From contig JAPZLL010000056.1 of NCBI GenBank assembly GCA_036250225.1, forward strand, positions 124,001 through 188,000: DNA of 64,000 nt, written 5' to 3'. This document shows positions 22,163 through 33,958 of the stretch, in pieces. Source of the DNA: Cercophora sp. LCS_1. Taxonomy: Eukaryota; Ascomycota; Sordariomycetes; Sordariales; Lasiosphaeriaceae. The position numbers were made by a program, and so were the translations under genes. Numbering within the stretch: position 1 is the stretch's first letter; each line of letters begins with the position of its first letter. The notes beneath the pieces were generated by a model. That model was not told where the DNA came from. It was given only the letters and a program-made list of their open reading frames with translations, and did no database searches.

Positions 22163-24892
22163 GGTGATTGAATCGGATTGGTATGCGATTAACAGGCGAG
22201 ATCCGTCGAAGTACGATGAGATGGCGGTTTTGGAGTGAAGAGACAAGTTTGGGAAGCGTCCAGGCGACTTTATTATAGGAAGAGGGAGTCAGAGTTTTTT
22301 TTTTTGGCTCAAGGTTTGAGTTTATGTTTCGCAGAAAGTTGGGTCAGCCGAGGTTACCAGTTGGCTTCAGGCGCCCCAACAAGCGCAGTCAAGTGGTTAC
22401 CATCGAGAAGCGGAAAGCCAAAGCCTCGCAACCTCAATGGTTCAAATGTGCCGTAAGACTGTGCGAAAAAAAAAAAAAAAAAGAATTAAAAAAAAATACG
22501 GCATTGTCTCTCAACCAGAGCCCCGCCTTTCTTGCGGACGTCCTTACCTTCATCCATTCAACACCTACACTTTCCCTGTCCCCACAGCTGGCTGAACGCT
22601 TTCCTTTTCCTTCCACAAAAGCTTCCCGCAGAAAAATGCGCCACTCCAACATGAACAACCCGTGACAGCATCAAAATGAAGGTGAGAAAAAGGCTTCACC
22701 TTTTGCCCCTCACGTTATTTGACCAACAGCACCCATGTTATACAGATTCCGGAGATGCACACTCTCCACATCGAGCACAAGCTCGCGAGCACCATCCCGC
22801 TCACAACAACTCCCCATAGATGTAAGCCTACCTCCCTCAAACCACTTTGTGTCTGCATTTCCCATACAAGCCCTAAAATCCCAACGCCGCATCATGGCGC
22901 AAAATGCATCCCTCTCCACCCACACTCTGCTAACACCCCAAAGCAGGCCTTTTCCCAGGCAGCCGCACGATAAAGGAGGTGGTCCAAAAAGAAGAGACGC
23001 CAAGGCCACCCAGCCATATCGGCATCCAGACCCAACAAAACACCAACAACATGGACTGTTCGTCCTGCCGATCTTATCCCTCCTCAAGTTGGTGGTCGCT
23101 CACTCGGCCGGCGCACCACCGTCCTGGCGAGTCATCTCAAGGCGCAACCCAAGTCTGATGCCCGGCCCCGGCCAAGAACAAGGAGGATGATGGCAGGGGC
23201 GGCGCCGCAGGCAAGAGCGCTACGGTGCTGTTGGTTGTCTGGGTGTAGGGTCAATCACTGGGTCGTGTTCTGGAGGGAAACAACATGGGATCCTATAACA
23301 ATATGGGGAGTGGGTGGGGTGTTGGTCTGTGACTGATTCGATGGGAATGGCTGGTGGTCTACTCGAACCCCTCGATTGGGCGTGGGTTGTTGTTCTTCAT
23401 GGCTTTGGGCTCGGTGGTTGGATATATTATGGGCGGAGGTGTTTGGAATCATTGGGGGTTTGGGCTCATGGGTTTTAGATTCAGTTGCCGAGGAAGTGTC
23501 TTTGGTCTTGTAGTGAACAATGTCTTGGGTTGGGAGTGTCAACTTAGCGTTGCATGAGGCTTGCAATGACACACAAGTCTAGAAACTAAATGCTACCATA
23601 AACCCATCATATCATCTTGGCCCATGTTACTACTTGGACGGGCACTGAAGATAGTGAGCAGCTGCGCCGTCATGTCCTCCGTAATTGATGCTGTTCACCA
23701 GGCAAACCGCGCGGGCAGCCAACTCACGAAACCTTCACCCTGTGCTTCATGGATGCTACTCTTCATGAGACTTGCGACTTCACTTTACCATACGAAAATT
23801 AGAGAACGGCTGTGTTTTCTTCACCAAAACAGCGGATAAATTGCTTGCAACCCTTCGTCGGTGTCCAAATCCCTTCCAACCCTAAATGATGAACCCTAGC
23901 AAGTCTGTGGTGCCTCTGCCAAATCCCACAAGACCTTCCCACGAAAGCCATCCTCCTCCCCCCCCTTTGTGAACTGAGACAGACAGCCCAGCCATATCCA
24001 GCCCCAAAAACCCATCCAATAAATTCCAAATCCCATGAATCCCAAGCCCTCATTAAACACCCTCCCCGATGATACCAAGTTCTCAGCAGGAATGCTCGTC
24101 GTCGGGACACCCTGGTGCAGACCCGCGGAGTTTGAGTTCCCTGTCGGTCCCTGTCTGGAGTTTGACTTCGGTTCCTGTCTCGTAGATGGCAATAGGAATT
24201 CGCTAGAGGAGCTTGACAGAAAGGAACTCTGGGGTGACATGGTCCGGGCGTTCGCAAGAGAAGCGCTCAGAGGAGACCAAGAACTCCGGACCGTGATCTC
24301 ATCGAAGGAGTCGTTCTTGTTGACGGGATCGTAATCCCTATTGTCGTTGACGAGGTCTCAGGAAACTAGTGACCGTTAGAGTTGTCGCATAAAACCCGTC
24401 GAAGAGCGTGGGTGTGAATGTAAGGCGCTTGCCTTGCCGTGGTGATGCCGGAGGACTGCCTCTCTCGCGTGATCTTCCCATCTATGCCATCCCTTGAAAC
24501 TCTTCAAAGTCGTGACCGACAGGAGGTGAAGCGCTTGCTGTCGATACTGAGCATTGAATGTCGAAGTGCTCTCTGCGTCGGGCATTTGACTTTGCGCTTA
24601 CCCCCATGAATTGCATGTCATAGACCGAGGTTGGATCACCAACCCCTCAAGGGGAAGGTTGAATGCCAGCCATGAAAGAGAGGTTCAAACCTCTCCGCCC
24701 AGTACCACCCAGCTGAGTTTTAGGTCATCCTAGGACCGCCGATGTCTTTGGTTTTTTTGGTGCGGAACCTCCATCTCGCCCATGTCCATCCAACCCTCCA
24801 TTCTACCCAGTCACCTATGTCGATCACCGACCACCCCACCATTGCAGCAGGTACAGGCTTGGCTGCTAACCCCCAGGCCCAAAGGATGGGGG
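22163..24892. other. Gene-poor stretch
   Basis: No firm gene was found. Two weak candidates exist. One is a spliced mini-gene starting at the ATG at 22676 (ATGAAG, then a GT-AG intron to about 22745, then a His/Thr/Pro-rich frame). The other is an unspliced, acidic 99-residue frame at 24035-24334 on the plus strand. Neither has a recognisable domain. An A-rich run lies at about 22465-22498. Confidence 0.35.
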
Positions 24893-25401
24893 AGCGAAGG
24901 GGACACGCCCTGGCACAAGACTAGTGAGGTAGATGTGCCAGAGCAAGGGAGGTGTGTCCCCGCCTGGGCCGAGGTCCCTTCCTCTCGGTTGGGTACCTCG
25001 GCTAGCTGATGGTGTGTGTGCGAGAGCGCGCGGAGGTCCGCTTCACTCTTGGTTGGTGAAGTAGACCTCCCCTGGCTCCCGCTGGGCGTGTCAGGCCCTC
25101 GTCCCTGCCCCAGCCTGTTGGTCTGTGGGGTCGTGGTGGGAGGAGGCCGCAGCCGTGATCACTGGGTTGTGTGTGTCACTGCAACGGGGAAGAGCTTACA
25201 CACTGGACTGTTGGCGTGTGTGCGTCTTCCGCCTGACACCCGCTGGCGAACCGAGGAGTTGGGAGTCGTCTCGGTTGACCGAGGAATTGGGACCATCTCG
25301 GATAAGGTGTAATGTGCCAGCGGGGTCGGTGTCGATTCGGGAAAGGTGGTGACTGGGTGGAGGTTGTTGGATGGACTCGTATATGATGGAGGCGGATGCA
25401 G
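24893..25401. other. Leader of the repeat region
   Basis: A GC-rich stretch with scattered pieces resembling the downstream palindromic modules, without clear complete copies. Open frames here have biased composition and are not credible genes. Confidence 0.35.
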
Positions 25402-26645
25402 TTTAACGTCATGCCCAGGACAAAAGCCTCCCTCTCCAGGTGAGGATGACTGAGCCACCCGGAGAGGGAGCCCCTCCCCCCAGCAAAGAGGCATAAAGAC
25501 TTGAAGTCGCCTGGGAGGAGGGGAGGTTAATGGACCGGGGCCCTTTAAAGTCCTGCCCAGGACGGGCCTGGGACCCCCCCTCTCCAGGTGAGAGGTCCGA
25601 TGGATGAGCCACCTGGAGAGGGGAGAGGGGCCGGGAGAGTACCCCTGTGATTGTTTGCTTGCCGAGTTCTTCAAGCCAGGCTCCCCCTCCCGGGTGATTG
25701 ATGAGGGCGTGGATGCCGGAAATCATCCGGAAGGCACCCGGGAGGGGGAGAAGTCTGTTCCTGATAGCACAAGACTTCGGATGCAGTTTAATGTCTTGCC
25801 CAGGACGAGTCCGAGCCTCCCCTCTCCAGGTGAGAGGTTTTTGTGACTGAGCCACCTGGAGAGGGGAGAGAGAGGTGCTACCGGACAAATCTGGTTGGCG
25901 GGTCTCCCCCTCCGGGTGAGAGTTGGCTGTTCACCCGGAGAGGGAGAGGGGTCGGGAGATTGCCCCTATTGTCGTTTTTGTTGGCTCTTGATGAGTGTAG
26001 GCTCCCCCTCCTAGGCGGTGGGGCATGGGCACTGATAGGTGCCCAGGGGGGGAGTGGGTGGTTTGCCGTGTCCCTCCCTGGGTGCCTCCCTCTCCGGGTG
26101 AGTTTGGGCGATGGTAACCCGGAGAGGGAGCTCCTCCTCCCAGGAGGGCAGAAAGGCTGGAGGCCCTGGGAGGAGTTTTTTGCTGACAGACCGGGGCCTT
26201 TTAAGGTCATGCCCAGGACCAGCCTCCCTCCCCGGGTGATAGGTTTTGGTGGGTGAGCCACCCGAGGAGGGAGAGGGGTCGGGAGAATCCCCCAGGGGGT
26301 ATTGCTGTGCTGACCAGGCCCCCTCCCGGGTACTGGGGATTGAATCTTGAAAGGCACCCGGGAGGGGGAACAGTTGGTTGGTTGGGAGCTGTCGACTCCT
26401 TCTCCCGCTCCCGTGGCCGCAGTTTAACGTCGTGCCCAGGACAAGTGAAGCCTCCCTCTCCGGGCGGGGGGCTCAGGTGACTGGAAGCCACCCGGAGAGG
26501 GAGAGGGGTTGGGTGAAGCCCCCTGTGATTGGCCGTAATGCGAGCTCCTTCCTCCCTCCTCGCAGGTAGAAAGAAAGCACCCAAGAGGAGGAGGATGACT
26601 AGTTGGCTGATGGCGTGGGGCCTTTCAACGTCTTGCTCAGGACCG
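25402..26645. repeat. Array of tandem palindromic GC-rich modules
   Basis: About eleven inverted repeats occur head to tail. Each has arms of the type CTCCCYCTCCNGGTG...CACCNGGAGRGGGAG around a loop of 14-40 bases. Perfect examples are 25681-25696 with 25735-25750 (16 bp arms), 25817-25832 with 25853-25868 (16 bp) and 26319-26331 with 26356-26368 (13 bp). A second motif (TTTAANGTCNTGCCCAGGAC) recurs at about 25402, 25544, 25787, 26200, 26423 and 26622, at irregular intervals of 142-413 bases. Downstream arms are often followed by GAGGGGTCGGGAGA. Mismatches in one arm are sometimes matched in the other. No terminal repeats or transposase were found. Frames crossing the array are by-products of the repeats. 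Confidence 0.85.
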
Positions 26646-26859
26646 GTTGATGCCACGTGACCAAGTGTTGTGCGGGCGATAATACACTAACTCCGTAGCG
26701 ACCTGGAAGCAGGAAGGAGCGAGCCTGTGTGTCAAAGTCAGAAAGTGAAATGGGAAGGAGGGAAGGAGTGGACTTACCATTGTCGGGCAATGCTGCTCCT
26801 GACTCAGGTCGCCAGGTGCGACTGCCTCATGACTACCTCACGACTGAGGCCAACACCAT

Positions 26860-27960
26860 TAGGCGCGACAAACCTGTCTCATACTTTGGGGGGGTCAGCG
26901 CAACTGTCAAGGTGGAAGTTGCAAAAAAAAAAAGTGATTGAAGGTCGAAGCTGGAACGGAAGGTGGGGCTGTGCGAGGTCCGCTGTGGAAAAGAAAAATG
27001 GAAGGCGGGGCAACTTAGGCGGCGGTCAGGGTGTTGTGGGAAAAAGAAAAAGCAAAAAAGGAAGCCAACTCTGCAGGGAGAGCAGGGTGCGTAAGGGCTC
27101 ATCGGCCCGAGGGAAGGGAAGTGCATGGCGAAAGGACAAGGCTGAGTAAGTAAACTTACATGTATTGAGACTGTTTGTGTTGGATCTCCTCTGTCGCAGG
27201 ATTGCAAGGAATACCTGTCTCGCTTTGGGGGTCAGCATGACTGTCAAAATGGCAATGCAAAAGCTGGGTGAAGAAAAGTACATGAGCTATGCTGTTGAAA
27301 AGAAAAGTGGAAGGTGGGGCAGCTTGAGCATCCCTAAGCTCAAGGTGAAGGCGAAAAGCAGAACGTGGGATACATGAGGGTAAAGTGCTGGAGGAAGGAG
27401 CATGCAAGTGCTTGTTTTTGTGGCAGCGGCAAGGGACATTAAAATAAAAAGAAGGAAAAGGAAAAACCATGGCTGGAAGGGAAAAAGGAAAAGAAAACGC
27501 TTGAAAAAGAAAGAGCAGGCCAGAGAGGGAAAAAGAAAGGCTGGAAAAGAAAACACCATCGTTGGAAAGGAAAAAGGAAGAAAGGAAATGCTTGAAAAAG
27601 AAGGAGCAGGCTTGAGAGAGAGAAAAAAATGATTGAAACAAAAAGAAGAAAGCGCAAGTGAGTAGGAAGAAAAGAGGAAAGGAAGGTGCAAGGAGGCTGA
27701 GTAAACTTACCGGAGGTTGTTTATTGGGCCTCGGACATGGAAGGACCACAGATGGTATCGCAAGCCTATGTATTGTACCTAGGGGGTCAGCGCGACTGCC
27801 AAGATGGTAGTTACAAATAGAAGGTGGGGTTGGGGAAGGAGTAAGGGCAGGTGTAAGGGGGAGGTGCAAAGCTGAAAGACAAGGCTGAGTAAACTTACCT
27901 GTGTTGGACACAGTTGTATTGGACCTTGGATACGGAAGGACTATAGAAGGCAAGGCCCAA
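26860..27960. repeat. Degenerate tandem repeats with purine strand bias
   Basis: A module containing GGGGTCAGCG-ACTG-CAAG-TGG recurs at about 26888, 27225 and 27783. A second module (GGCTGAGTAAACTTAC with a following TTGGA.CT segment) recurs at about 27139, 27698 and 27886. Between them the plus strand is almost pure purine, rich in GGAAAAAG. Within it, 27466-27554 and 27555-27640 are two diverged copies about 89 bases apart, each reading ACCAT..TTGGAA/CTGGAA...CTTGAAAAAGAA.GAGCAGG. No protein-coding signal is convincing. Minus-strand frames are Phe/Leu/Ser-rich because of the base bias. Confidence 0.7.
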
Positions 27961-28129
27961 AGGTGAAAGACCATAGAAGGAAAGGCCCAAAAGTATGGGC
28001 GAAGACTAGCCAAAGGCTGAAGTGAAGGTGAAGGTGGTGAAGGAGGAAGAAAGTTGGTCTGAGTTGGAGGTGGGTGGTGTTTTTTATAGTTGTGCGGGGT
28101 GGGCCTGTGCACAACTACAAACATTTCCA

Positions 28130-28185
28130 CGCCTGTGAACCTACGCCTGTGAACCTGCGACTGTGAACTTGCAACTGCAAACCTG
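28130..28185. repeat. 14-bp tandem repeat, four copies
   Basis: Four consecutive 14-base units with consensus CGCCTGTGAACCTG begin at 28130, 28144, 28158 and 28172. The first two are nearly identical and the last two diverge. The unit is not a multiple of three and no gene covers it. Confidence 0.8.
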
Positions 28186-29039
28186 AGGTTTTTGGTCAAG
28201 CTTGGACCTGATTCTGCCAACAGGAAGAACGCAGCCACACCGCCTTCGCGCGTCACATCAACGCGGGCTTTGCAGTTGGCCCGAAGATTCTGTGCCCTGG
28301 TGTTTACATCACGACTTCGCATCTTGGTGTTGAGTTGTCTTGGCATGGAAAGTCAGCTGGGCTCGGTCCGCGTTGTTTATCCCCTTTCCTTCCTCGGCCC
28401 GCAGCACCGCCTCATCAATGCCAGCCCTTCTTAGCAATGCACATTGTAACCGAATCGTGGCAACGGAAACCCAGGACACCCAAACGGAGTGCAAAACTCC
28501 GCAGCGTAGCATCAACCAAGACAATCCCCAAAGCCAAGCCCTGGCAGCCCCGGTCCTGTCATGGTCGGAGAGTTGTTGCAGCGATGAGCCCACCGCTAAT
28601 TCTCAGGAATGCCTGGATTGATTGCATTCCAGGGCTGAGACACTTCCCCGCATTCCCGTTGGGAGACTCGGACATCAAGCATCTCGGGTTAATATGAAGG
28701 TGTCCGCTGCGTTCCTGGATTTGCCACGACCAAGACGCCCAAAATAGCCGACCCCTACCGAGTGTGATATTAGCCAGATATAACCGCATCCAACCCTACT
28801 TACACTGCCAGCATTGTTAATGATTACTTGGATACGAGTTTTCTGCCCTTCGCCTCACCGGCGGGGATTATCACTACCTGTCGGCCGCCGCACGGCAAAC
28901 TTATAAGCTTCTCGGTATCTCCCACAAGGACCCTCGGTCATCGGCGTGTCTCCAAACCCAACCCACTGGGTTTTTATTGCCCGTCGCCCATCTCACCACA
29001 GTCTTTCCCTCGTCACCCAACATCATCACCACCGCCAAA
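28186..29039. other. Intergenic stretch
   Basis: No gene is supported. The final 150 bases are the probable promoter and 5' leader of the DUF4419 gene, with a CTTATAAG element near 28899-28908. Confidence 0.4.
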
Positions 29040-30341
29040 ATGAAGTCCCTCCTTTTCCTTCTCCCCTCGGCCCTCGCCATCACCATCCTCCCCGGCGGTG
29101 ACCCACGGCCCTTCACCCCAGGCTCCCTCAAACCCGCCACATCCGAAACCCAATTCTGGAACACCTCCGCCAACAACGAATTCGCCTACACCTCCGCTGA
29201 AGTCCTCATGTCATCCTACACCCACACCAAGCTGGCTTCGCAACCAGGTATCTACCCCTCCGGCGACTCCTTCGTCCGCGGCGCCATCCAAGCCTGGGGC
29301 GAGCATCTCCACCTCATCGTCCGCCCCGAAGAAGTCTGGTTCACCATCCTAGTCCAAATGAACTTCTACATGAACGCCAACGCCGAGTCCCTCCGCAGCT
29401 TGTTCGTCGACCACGAAGGACAACAAGTCATCTACATCGAGGACTACACCTGGTACCAAGTCCTGGAGAAATTCCAATACGCAATCCAAGCCAAAGTCAA
29501 GACGGATTGGTTGCTGGATTGGATACGACCGAATTTCACCACGACGACGGAAAGCGATGTCATGACGGCCAATGTGCTCATGATGGGCCTGACCAAGGCG
29601 TATTTCAAGTTCGAGGGCGGGATTGTTTGCGGACTGCCGAGCGTGACGCTTCTTGGCGAGGAAAAGGATTGGGTTGCCTTGGAGAAGAAACTTGAGAGAT
29701 TGGCGGACTTTGGGGAGGAGCCAAAGGAGTATGCACGCCGGCTGAAGCCGATTCTGAGTCGGTTCGTGAGGAGCTTCAGGGAGCCCGATTCGAAGGAGAT
29801 CAAGGATTTTTGGAATAATATCGCTGTTGCGCAGAGTTATCAGTATTGCGGCGCGCCGCCGGTTTCGATTAGTGGGTGGATCACGGGTTTTCTGTTTTGG
29901 ACGGATAAGGGGAAGCCGTATGCGAGGCATTCGGGTGAAGATTCGTACGTGCTGGATGGGTACACATATCCGGGGTGGTTGGATATTACCAAGTTGCCGG
30001 TGGGCTATGCGACAGTGCCGTTCATCATGCGGGATTTCAGGGATGTGGATAGGTTTGAGGCGTATGTGCTTGCTGGCACTATGGGGAAGCAGATTACACC
30101 TGGACCGCCGGCTGGGTATGCGGAGGCATTGAAGAGGGCGGGCGGGAATCTGACGCTCCTGGAGGAGGGAAGCAAGGGCTTGCACAGCTCGATCAAGCCG
30201 CTTTCCGGGTGGATGTTGTATGGGCCTCGTCAACACAATGTCTCGACGAGCCAGTACTCGTGGGTTGAGGAGTGGGATCTGGTGGACTTGGCACAGAAGC
30301 TGAAGAGCGGACAGCCACGTGATTTTACATGTAAGGCATAG
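29040..30341 (+). CDS. Secreted DUF4419-family protein
   Basis: A single-exon gene encodes 433 residues. The ATG at 29040 was chosen because it directly precedes a signal peptide (MKSLLFLLPSALA) and sits in an ACCGCCAAAATG context. The mature protein matches the DUF4419 pattern of fungi: a SFVRGAIQAWGEHLHLIVRP block around residue 80, VWFTILVQMNFYMNANAE, then FVDHEGQQ. The central part carries the conserved ISGWITGFLFW region. No catalytic role is known to me for the family. The signal peptide and several NxT/NxS sites suggest secretion with glycosylation. Its 3' end lies 82 bases from that of the convergent tyrosinase. Confidence 0.85.
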   Translation: MKSLLFLLPSALAITILPGGDPRPFTPGSLKPATSETQFWNTSANNEFAYTSAEVLMSSYTHTKLASQPGIYPSGDSFVRGAIQAWGEHLHLIVRPEEVWFTILVQMNFYMNANAESLRSLFVDHEGQQVIYIEDYTWYQVLEKFQYAIQAKVKTDWLLDWIRPNFTTTTESDVMTANVLMMGLTKAYFKFEGGIVCGLPSVTLLGEEKDWVALEKKLERLADFGEEPKEYARRLKPILSRFVRSFREPDSKEIKDFWNNIAVAQSYQYCGAPPVSISGWITGFLFWTDKGKPYARHSGEDSYVLDGYTYPGWLDITKLPVGYATVPFIMRDFRDVDRFEAYVLAGTMGKQITPGPPAGYAEALKRAGGNLTLLEEGSKGLHSSIKPLSGWMLYGPRQHNVSTSQYSWVEEWDLVDLAQKLKSGQPRDFTCKA

Positions 30342-30423
30342 GCACTGGGCCGCTTTGTTTCTATCTAGGTATCCAACTGAAAAGTGTTCTTCTATAAATC
30401 CAAATCCAAAAGTCTGTGTGGCA

Positions 30424-32360
30424 TCAGTCATCGAGCTCCTTGATGTCAACAGGCCAGGTCGTCTTCTCCCCGTACGTAGGGAACTCCTCGAGCGACTTAG
30501 CAGGCGTGTAATCTCGGTCCTCAATCTCAACTTTGAGGCTCTTGACGGTTGACGGCTTGGCGGGCGTCTCGGAATCCTGCATCTCATTAGCTTCGACCCG
30601 GATCACTTTCTTGGACAAGTACTCACAGATGTCCTAACAACAAGCCTCAACTTCCCCTTGATATCCCCCACTACCTCTTCTGCCGTCCTGCCCAACGACA
30701 CCTTCTCGGTGTCCAGTGCCCTCTGCAGCGGGATATTCGCAGACGCCACTCCCTCCGTTGGCATCTCCAACAACGCAAACTCACCCGCGAGCGTGTCCCC
30801 AACCAACACCTCAATCGCGCACGGCAACGCCAAATCCTTCCTCTCCACACTAATCTCCACCGCGTAATCCTTTGTCCGCGTCACCTGCCTAACCCTCAAC
30901 GACGTTGTCTTGGGTCCATAAAGCGTATTTACCATGGCAGTGACCTGCTTCGCCAACTCCTCTTTGGTCACGGCCCAATCATTCAGCCCGGGGTACGTAT
31001 ATCCAAACACGCGCGTTGTTTCTGCGCGTTTGCTCGTCCAGAACTGGTCTTTTTCATACTGGAATGGCTTCAGCGGCGAGTCGGCAGTCACGCTCCCCGC
31101 GGGTGTGCCAAAAACTGCTTTGCCGCGGACGGTGCTGGTGAACATGGCGTTGTTGTGGTAGATTGCCTGCCACATGGCGAATTGGCGGTCTACGTTTGCG
31201 TGATGGAGCCAGCTACATCGTCACCTGTTAGCCGAAGCCATTCCTGAACTGAGGACGGGAATGGGAATGGATGGATGGAAACTCACAAAATCGGATCAAA
31301 CCCACTCCACTGCACCGGCTGGATATGCCCAACCTTGGAATGCAGCATCTCATGTCCGCCTGCCCTCTGATGAATCGTATTGTGCGGGATCTCAAAATCC
31401 GCATTCCCGGCGCCGTCTTCAGACGCCATGTCCTCGAACTTTGTCGTCTTGGAAAACACAGTGTAAACCTGGTCGCGCACAATATTGCCCGCGGACCCTA
31501 GCGTGTCGCTGATGATTTCGTAGTGGTTTACGCCGTCGCTTCCCTCGGCTGCGTCGGCGCAGCGTTTGGTTTCGCTGAATTGGGCGAGGGAGGCGTTTTC
31601 GAGGAAATCAGGGTCGGTAAACGGGTGGGTGGCAAATTTGTAGCTGTAGAGGGGGTTCGAGATAGCGGTTGGCCCGGCGGGGGCGTTGATGGTGATGGTG
31701 GGTTGGGTTACGACTGGTGGGAGCTGGGAGTCGGCAGCCCAGTCCCAGAAGGGGAAGCGGAGGGTTTCGGCGGCGGATTTGTAGGTTGCTGCTGCGGAGC
31801 CTGTGTAGGTTGCTGCGATGCTTTGGGCGTGGGTGTGGATTGTTTGCTGCTACGGTTAGTAATGTAACTGGCGATAGGTCGGAGACTTGCCTCGAGGAGA
31901 GCGACGTAGGGGCGATGCCAGGTTATAAACGTGGTTTCCTATCATTGCATTGTCAGCATTGGCAAGAAAACATTGGCAGGGTCCGTACACCGTGTGGACA
32001 GTAGCCAGCTTTGTCAACGCCGCCCTCGACTTGGCCGACGTTATTCCATGGCTTGAAGGGAAGACCGTGGATGCCGGCGATCTGGAACCAGGAGAGCAAG
32101 TCATCCTCAGGCGTGTCGTAGACAGCTTGGAGGGCTTGGATGAAAAGGTCCCTATTGATATCAGTGGTCTGAAGTATTGAAAGGGGTCTGTCAACGCACC
32201 ATGCTGGACCTGCCTCGCGATGCAAGTCGTTGATGTTAAGTCTGGCCGGGCGCTCGCCCGTCTGTTCATTCACGCCGGCCTTGATGCCCGTCACCAACTG
32301 CGCCGCTGCCCAAGGGACAGCCGCAACAGCGATAATAACACTGGAACTTGAGATCCGCAT
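30424..32360 (-). CDS. Secreted tyrosinase
   Basis: Six exons (32360-32200, 32151-31989, 31938-31891, 31849-31287, 31212-30627, 30576-30424) join in frame to 557 residues. Introns are 48, 50, 41, 74 and 50 nt; the third uses a GC donor (GCAAGT). Residues 1-20 are a signal peptide. The CuA ligands are H82 (IHGLPF), H107 (CPHG) and H116 (ITWHRPYV). Cys105, two residues before H107, matches the Cys-x-His thioether of fungal tyrosinases. CuB has H280 and H284 (PHNTIH) and a His in FWLHHANVDR (315/316). Such enzymes oxidise phenols to quinones in melanin and phenolic metabolism. The long tail after the core includes a tyrosinase-C-like region with an FGYTYPGLNDW motif. Placement outside the cell is inferred from the signal peptide. 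Confidence 0.94.
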
Positions 32361-33958
32361 TGCGGCGGCGGTATTGCAAATAACGAGCGAAGAGAAAAGA
32401 AGGTGCGACGATGCAAGAGTGCACAGTCTGGTGAACCAGCAACAAAGGCAGGAATTCCGGCCATATTTATTTCGCCCCAACTCGAAGAAATGCGAGTCGC
32501 CCGAGGCGCACCCAGGTCGACGACAAAAAGACCGTCGGCGAATCCTCCCATGATGACGTCCCCTGTCCTGTGCCTTCCAAGCCACGCAGATCCGATTATG
32601 CGCATGCCACGTTTCGTCCCATGTTGCCGGGTCCTGGTTGCCATTGGCAGCCCTGTGAGATTGGATGGTAGCCTGACCCAAAAAAACCAGGGACGAAAAG
32701 CGACCCAAACCCTGGGGTGTCCAATTGTCGCGAAGCATCTGCGCCGCCACAGAGTGCGAGGAGGATTCCGGCGTGGTAGGGGAACGCCTTGTCCCCCACA
32801 AATCCTGGTTACAGGTTATGCATGACTGTGGCGGGTTGTAAAGGGGTGAGGCTCATGACGCCGTTTGGTGTCTGGTGATTGCTCGGCTTTAGGGCTCGCT
32901 TTAGGAATCTGAGGCGAAGCGGTGGAAGGGAGAGAAACTGTAGCGGCGTAAAACGAGCACACATCCGATGCATCCGAATCACAGTGCTGAGGTTTGACGT
33001 CCGTCCCTCTCCTCCTTGGCGAAGTGCTTCTTCGCCAACTTCCGTCCCTGTTTTCCCACGTTCATCCTCCAACCATCGAATGGTACCTCTGGACGGTCCA
33101 TGGGTATGCTTCTCTCATTAGCATATGAAGGATGTCAAGGCTGGGGAAAAAAAGAGGAAGCCCAGTGCTTCGGCCAACTCGACCTGAATTTTCACCGCTT
33201 CATAGCACACCTTGATCCTGCCGTAAGGCGTGCCTTCCTATCTGCTATAAATCTCATTTTTTCTCTTCAAAGGCACTTCCTGACCTTGACTTCCCCTACG
33301 TTGCCCAGTGAGGTTTACAGTCCTTAATGGGATCAGCAGCTCCATATACGGGGTGTCATATTTAGGCAGGGAGAGGGTTCGTTTCCGGTCACGGCTGCCG
33401 AAAAGAAAATTAACTTTGCTTAACCCCACCCCGAGCCCGTCTAAGATATTTCGTGATCCGAACCATTTTTTTTTTTTCGTTTGTGTCGCTACCGTCTTGC
33501 CGTTGACCATGACGCAGCCATCTCCGGCAGGAGTCATGGCCGTCTTGCTCCGTCGTGCCTCCATTACACCAGCTGCACAGAATACTCTTCTCTGACTTTG
33601 CTTCCAACATGTCGCTAAGAAGAGCTTCAAGGAATACATAAAGAGACCGCAAGAGAAAGACCTGGAATAACAATCGAGTTACCTGACCATCAAGTAAAGT
33701 GGAGGATGCAAAATGCTTCCCAGACTGTGTCTCGGTTACCCATGATGTCCTCGCCAGTTTTCAATGCGTATTGGGATACGGATCTGATGGGTCGCCGAGT
33801 CACGCCTGTTCCCCCATACTATTCCAAGACTAGTGCCCAACAAAAAGTGGGAGCCAAATGCCACAGCACACCGACGCCTCAGACACTCCTTTTAGACATG
33901 TACATTGACTATTACCACCGACATCTCATCAACCCTCCACCGGCATCCCTCGATAATC
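32361..33958. other. Intergenic stretch
   Basis: This is the 1.6-kb region between the tyrosinase start and the 3' end of the next secreted-protein gene. No gene is supported and no repeats stand out, apart from a T run at 33468-33478. Confidence 0.4.

Noticed and set aside
22676..22973. Possible spliced mini-gene beginning ATGAAG followed by a GT-AG intron
   Set aside because: The product is low-complexity and unrecognised, and alternative exits from exon 2 are equally good; not strong enough to annotate as a gene.
25159..26656. Long minus-strand frames with repeated SPGEGG-type peptides
   Set aside because: They are the translation of the palindromic DNA modules; the repeats are not multiples of a codon period and the frames change between modules.
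24893..28185. Intact transposon
   Set aside because: No transposase, reverse transcriptase, long terminal repeats or target-site duplications were seen around the repeat block.
27156..28346. 396-residue minus-strand frame rich in Phe, Leu and Ser
   Set aside because: Composition follows from the purine-rich plus strand; no domain, no consistent start context, and it spans several DNA repeat units.
29349..30587. 412-residue minus-strand frame opposite the DUF4419 gene
   Set aside because: It is antisense to a well-supported gene and has no recognisable domain.
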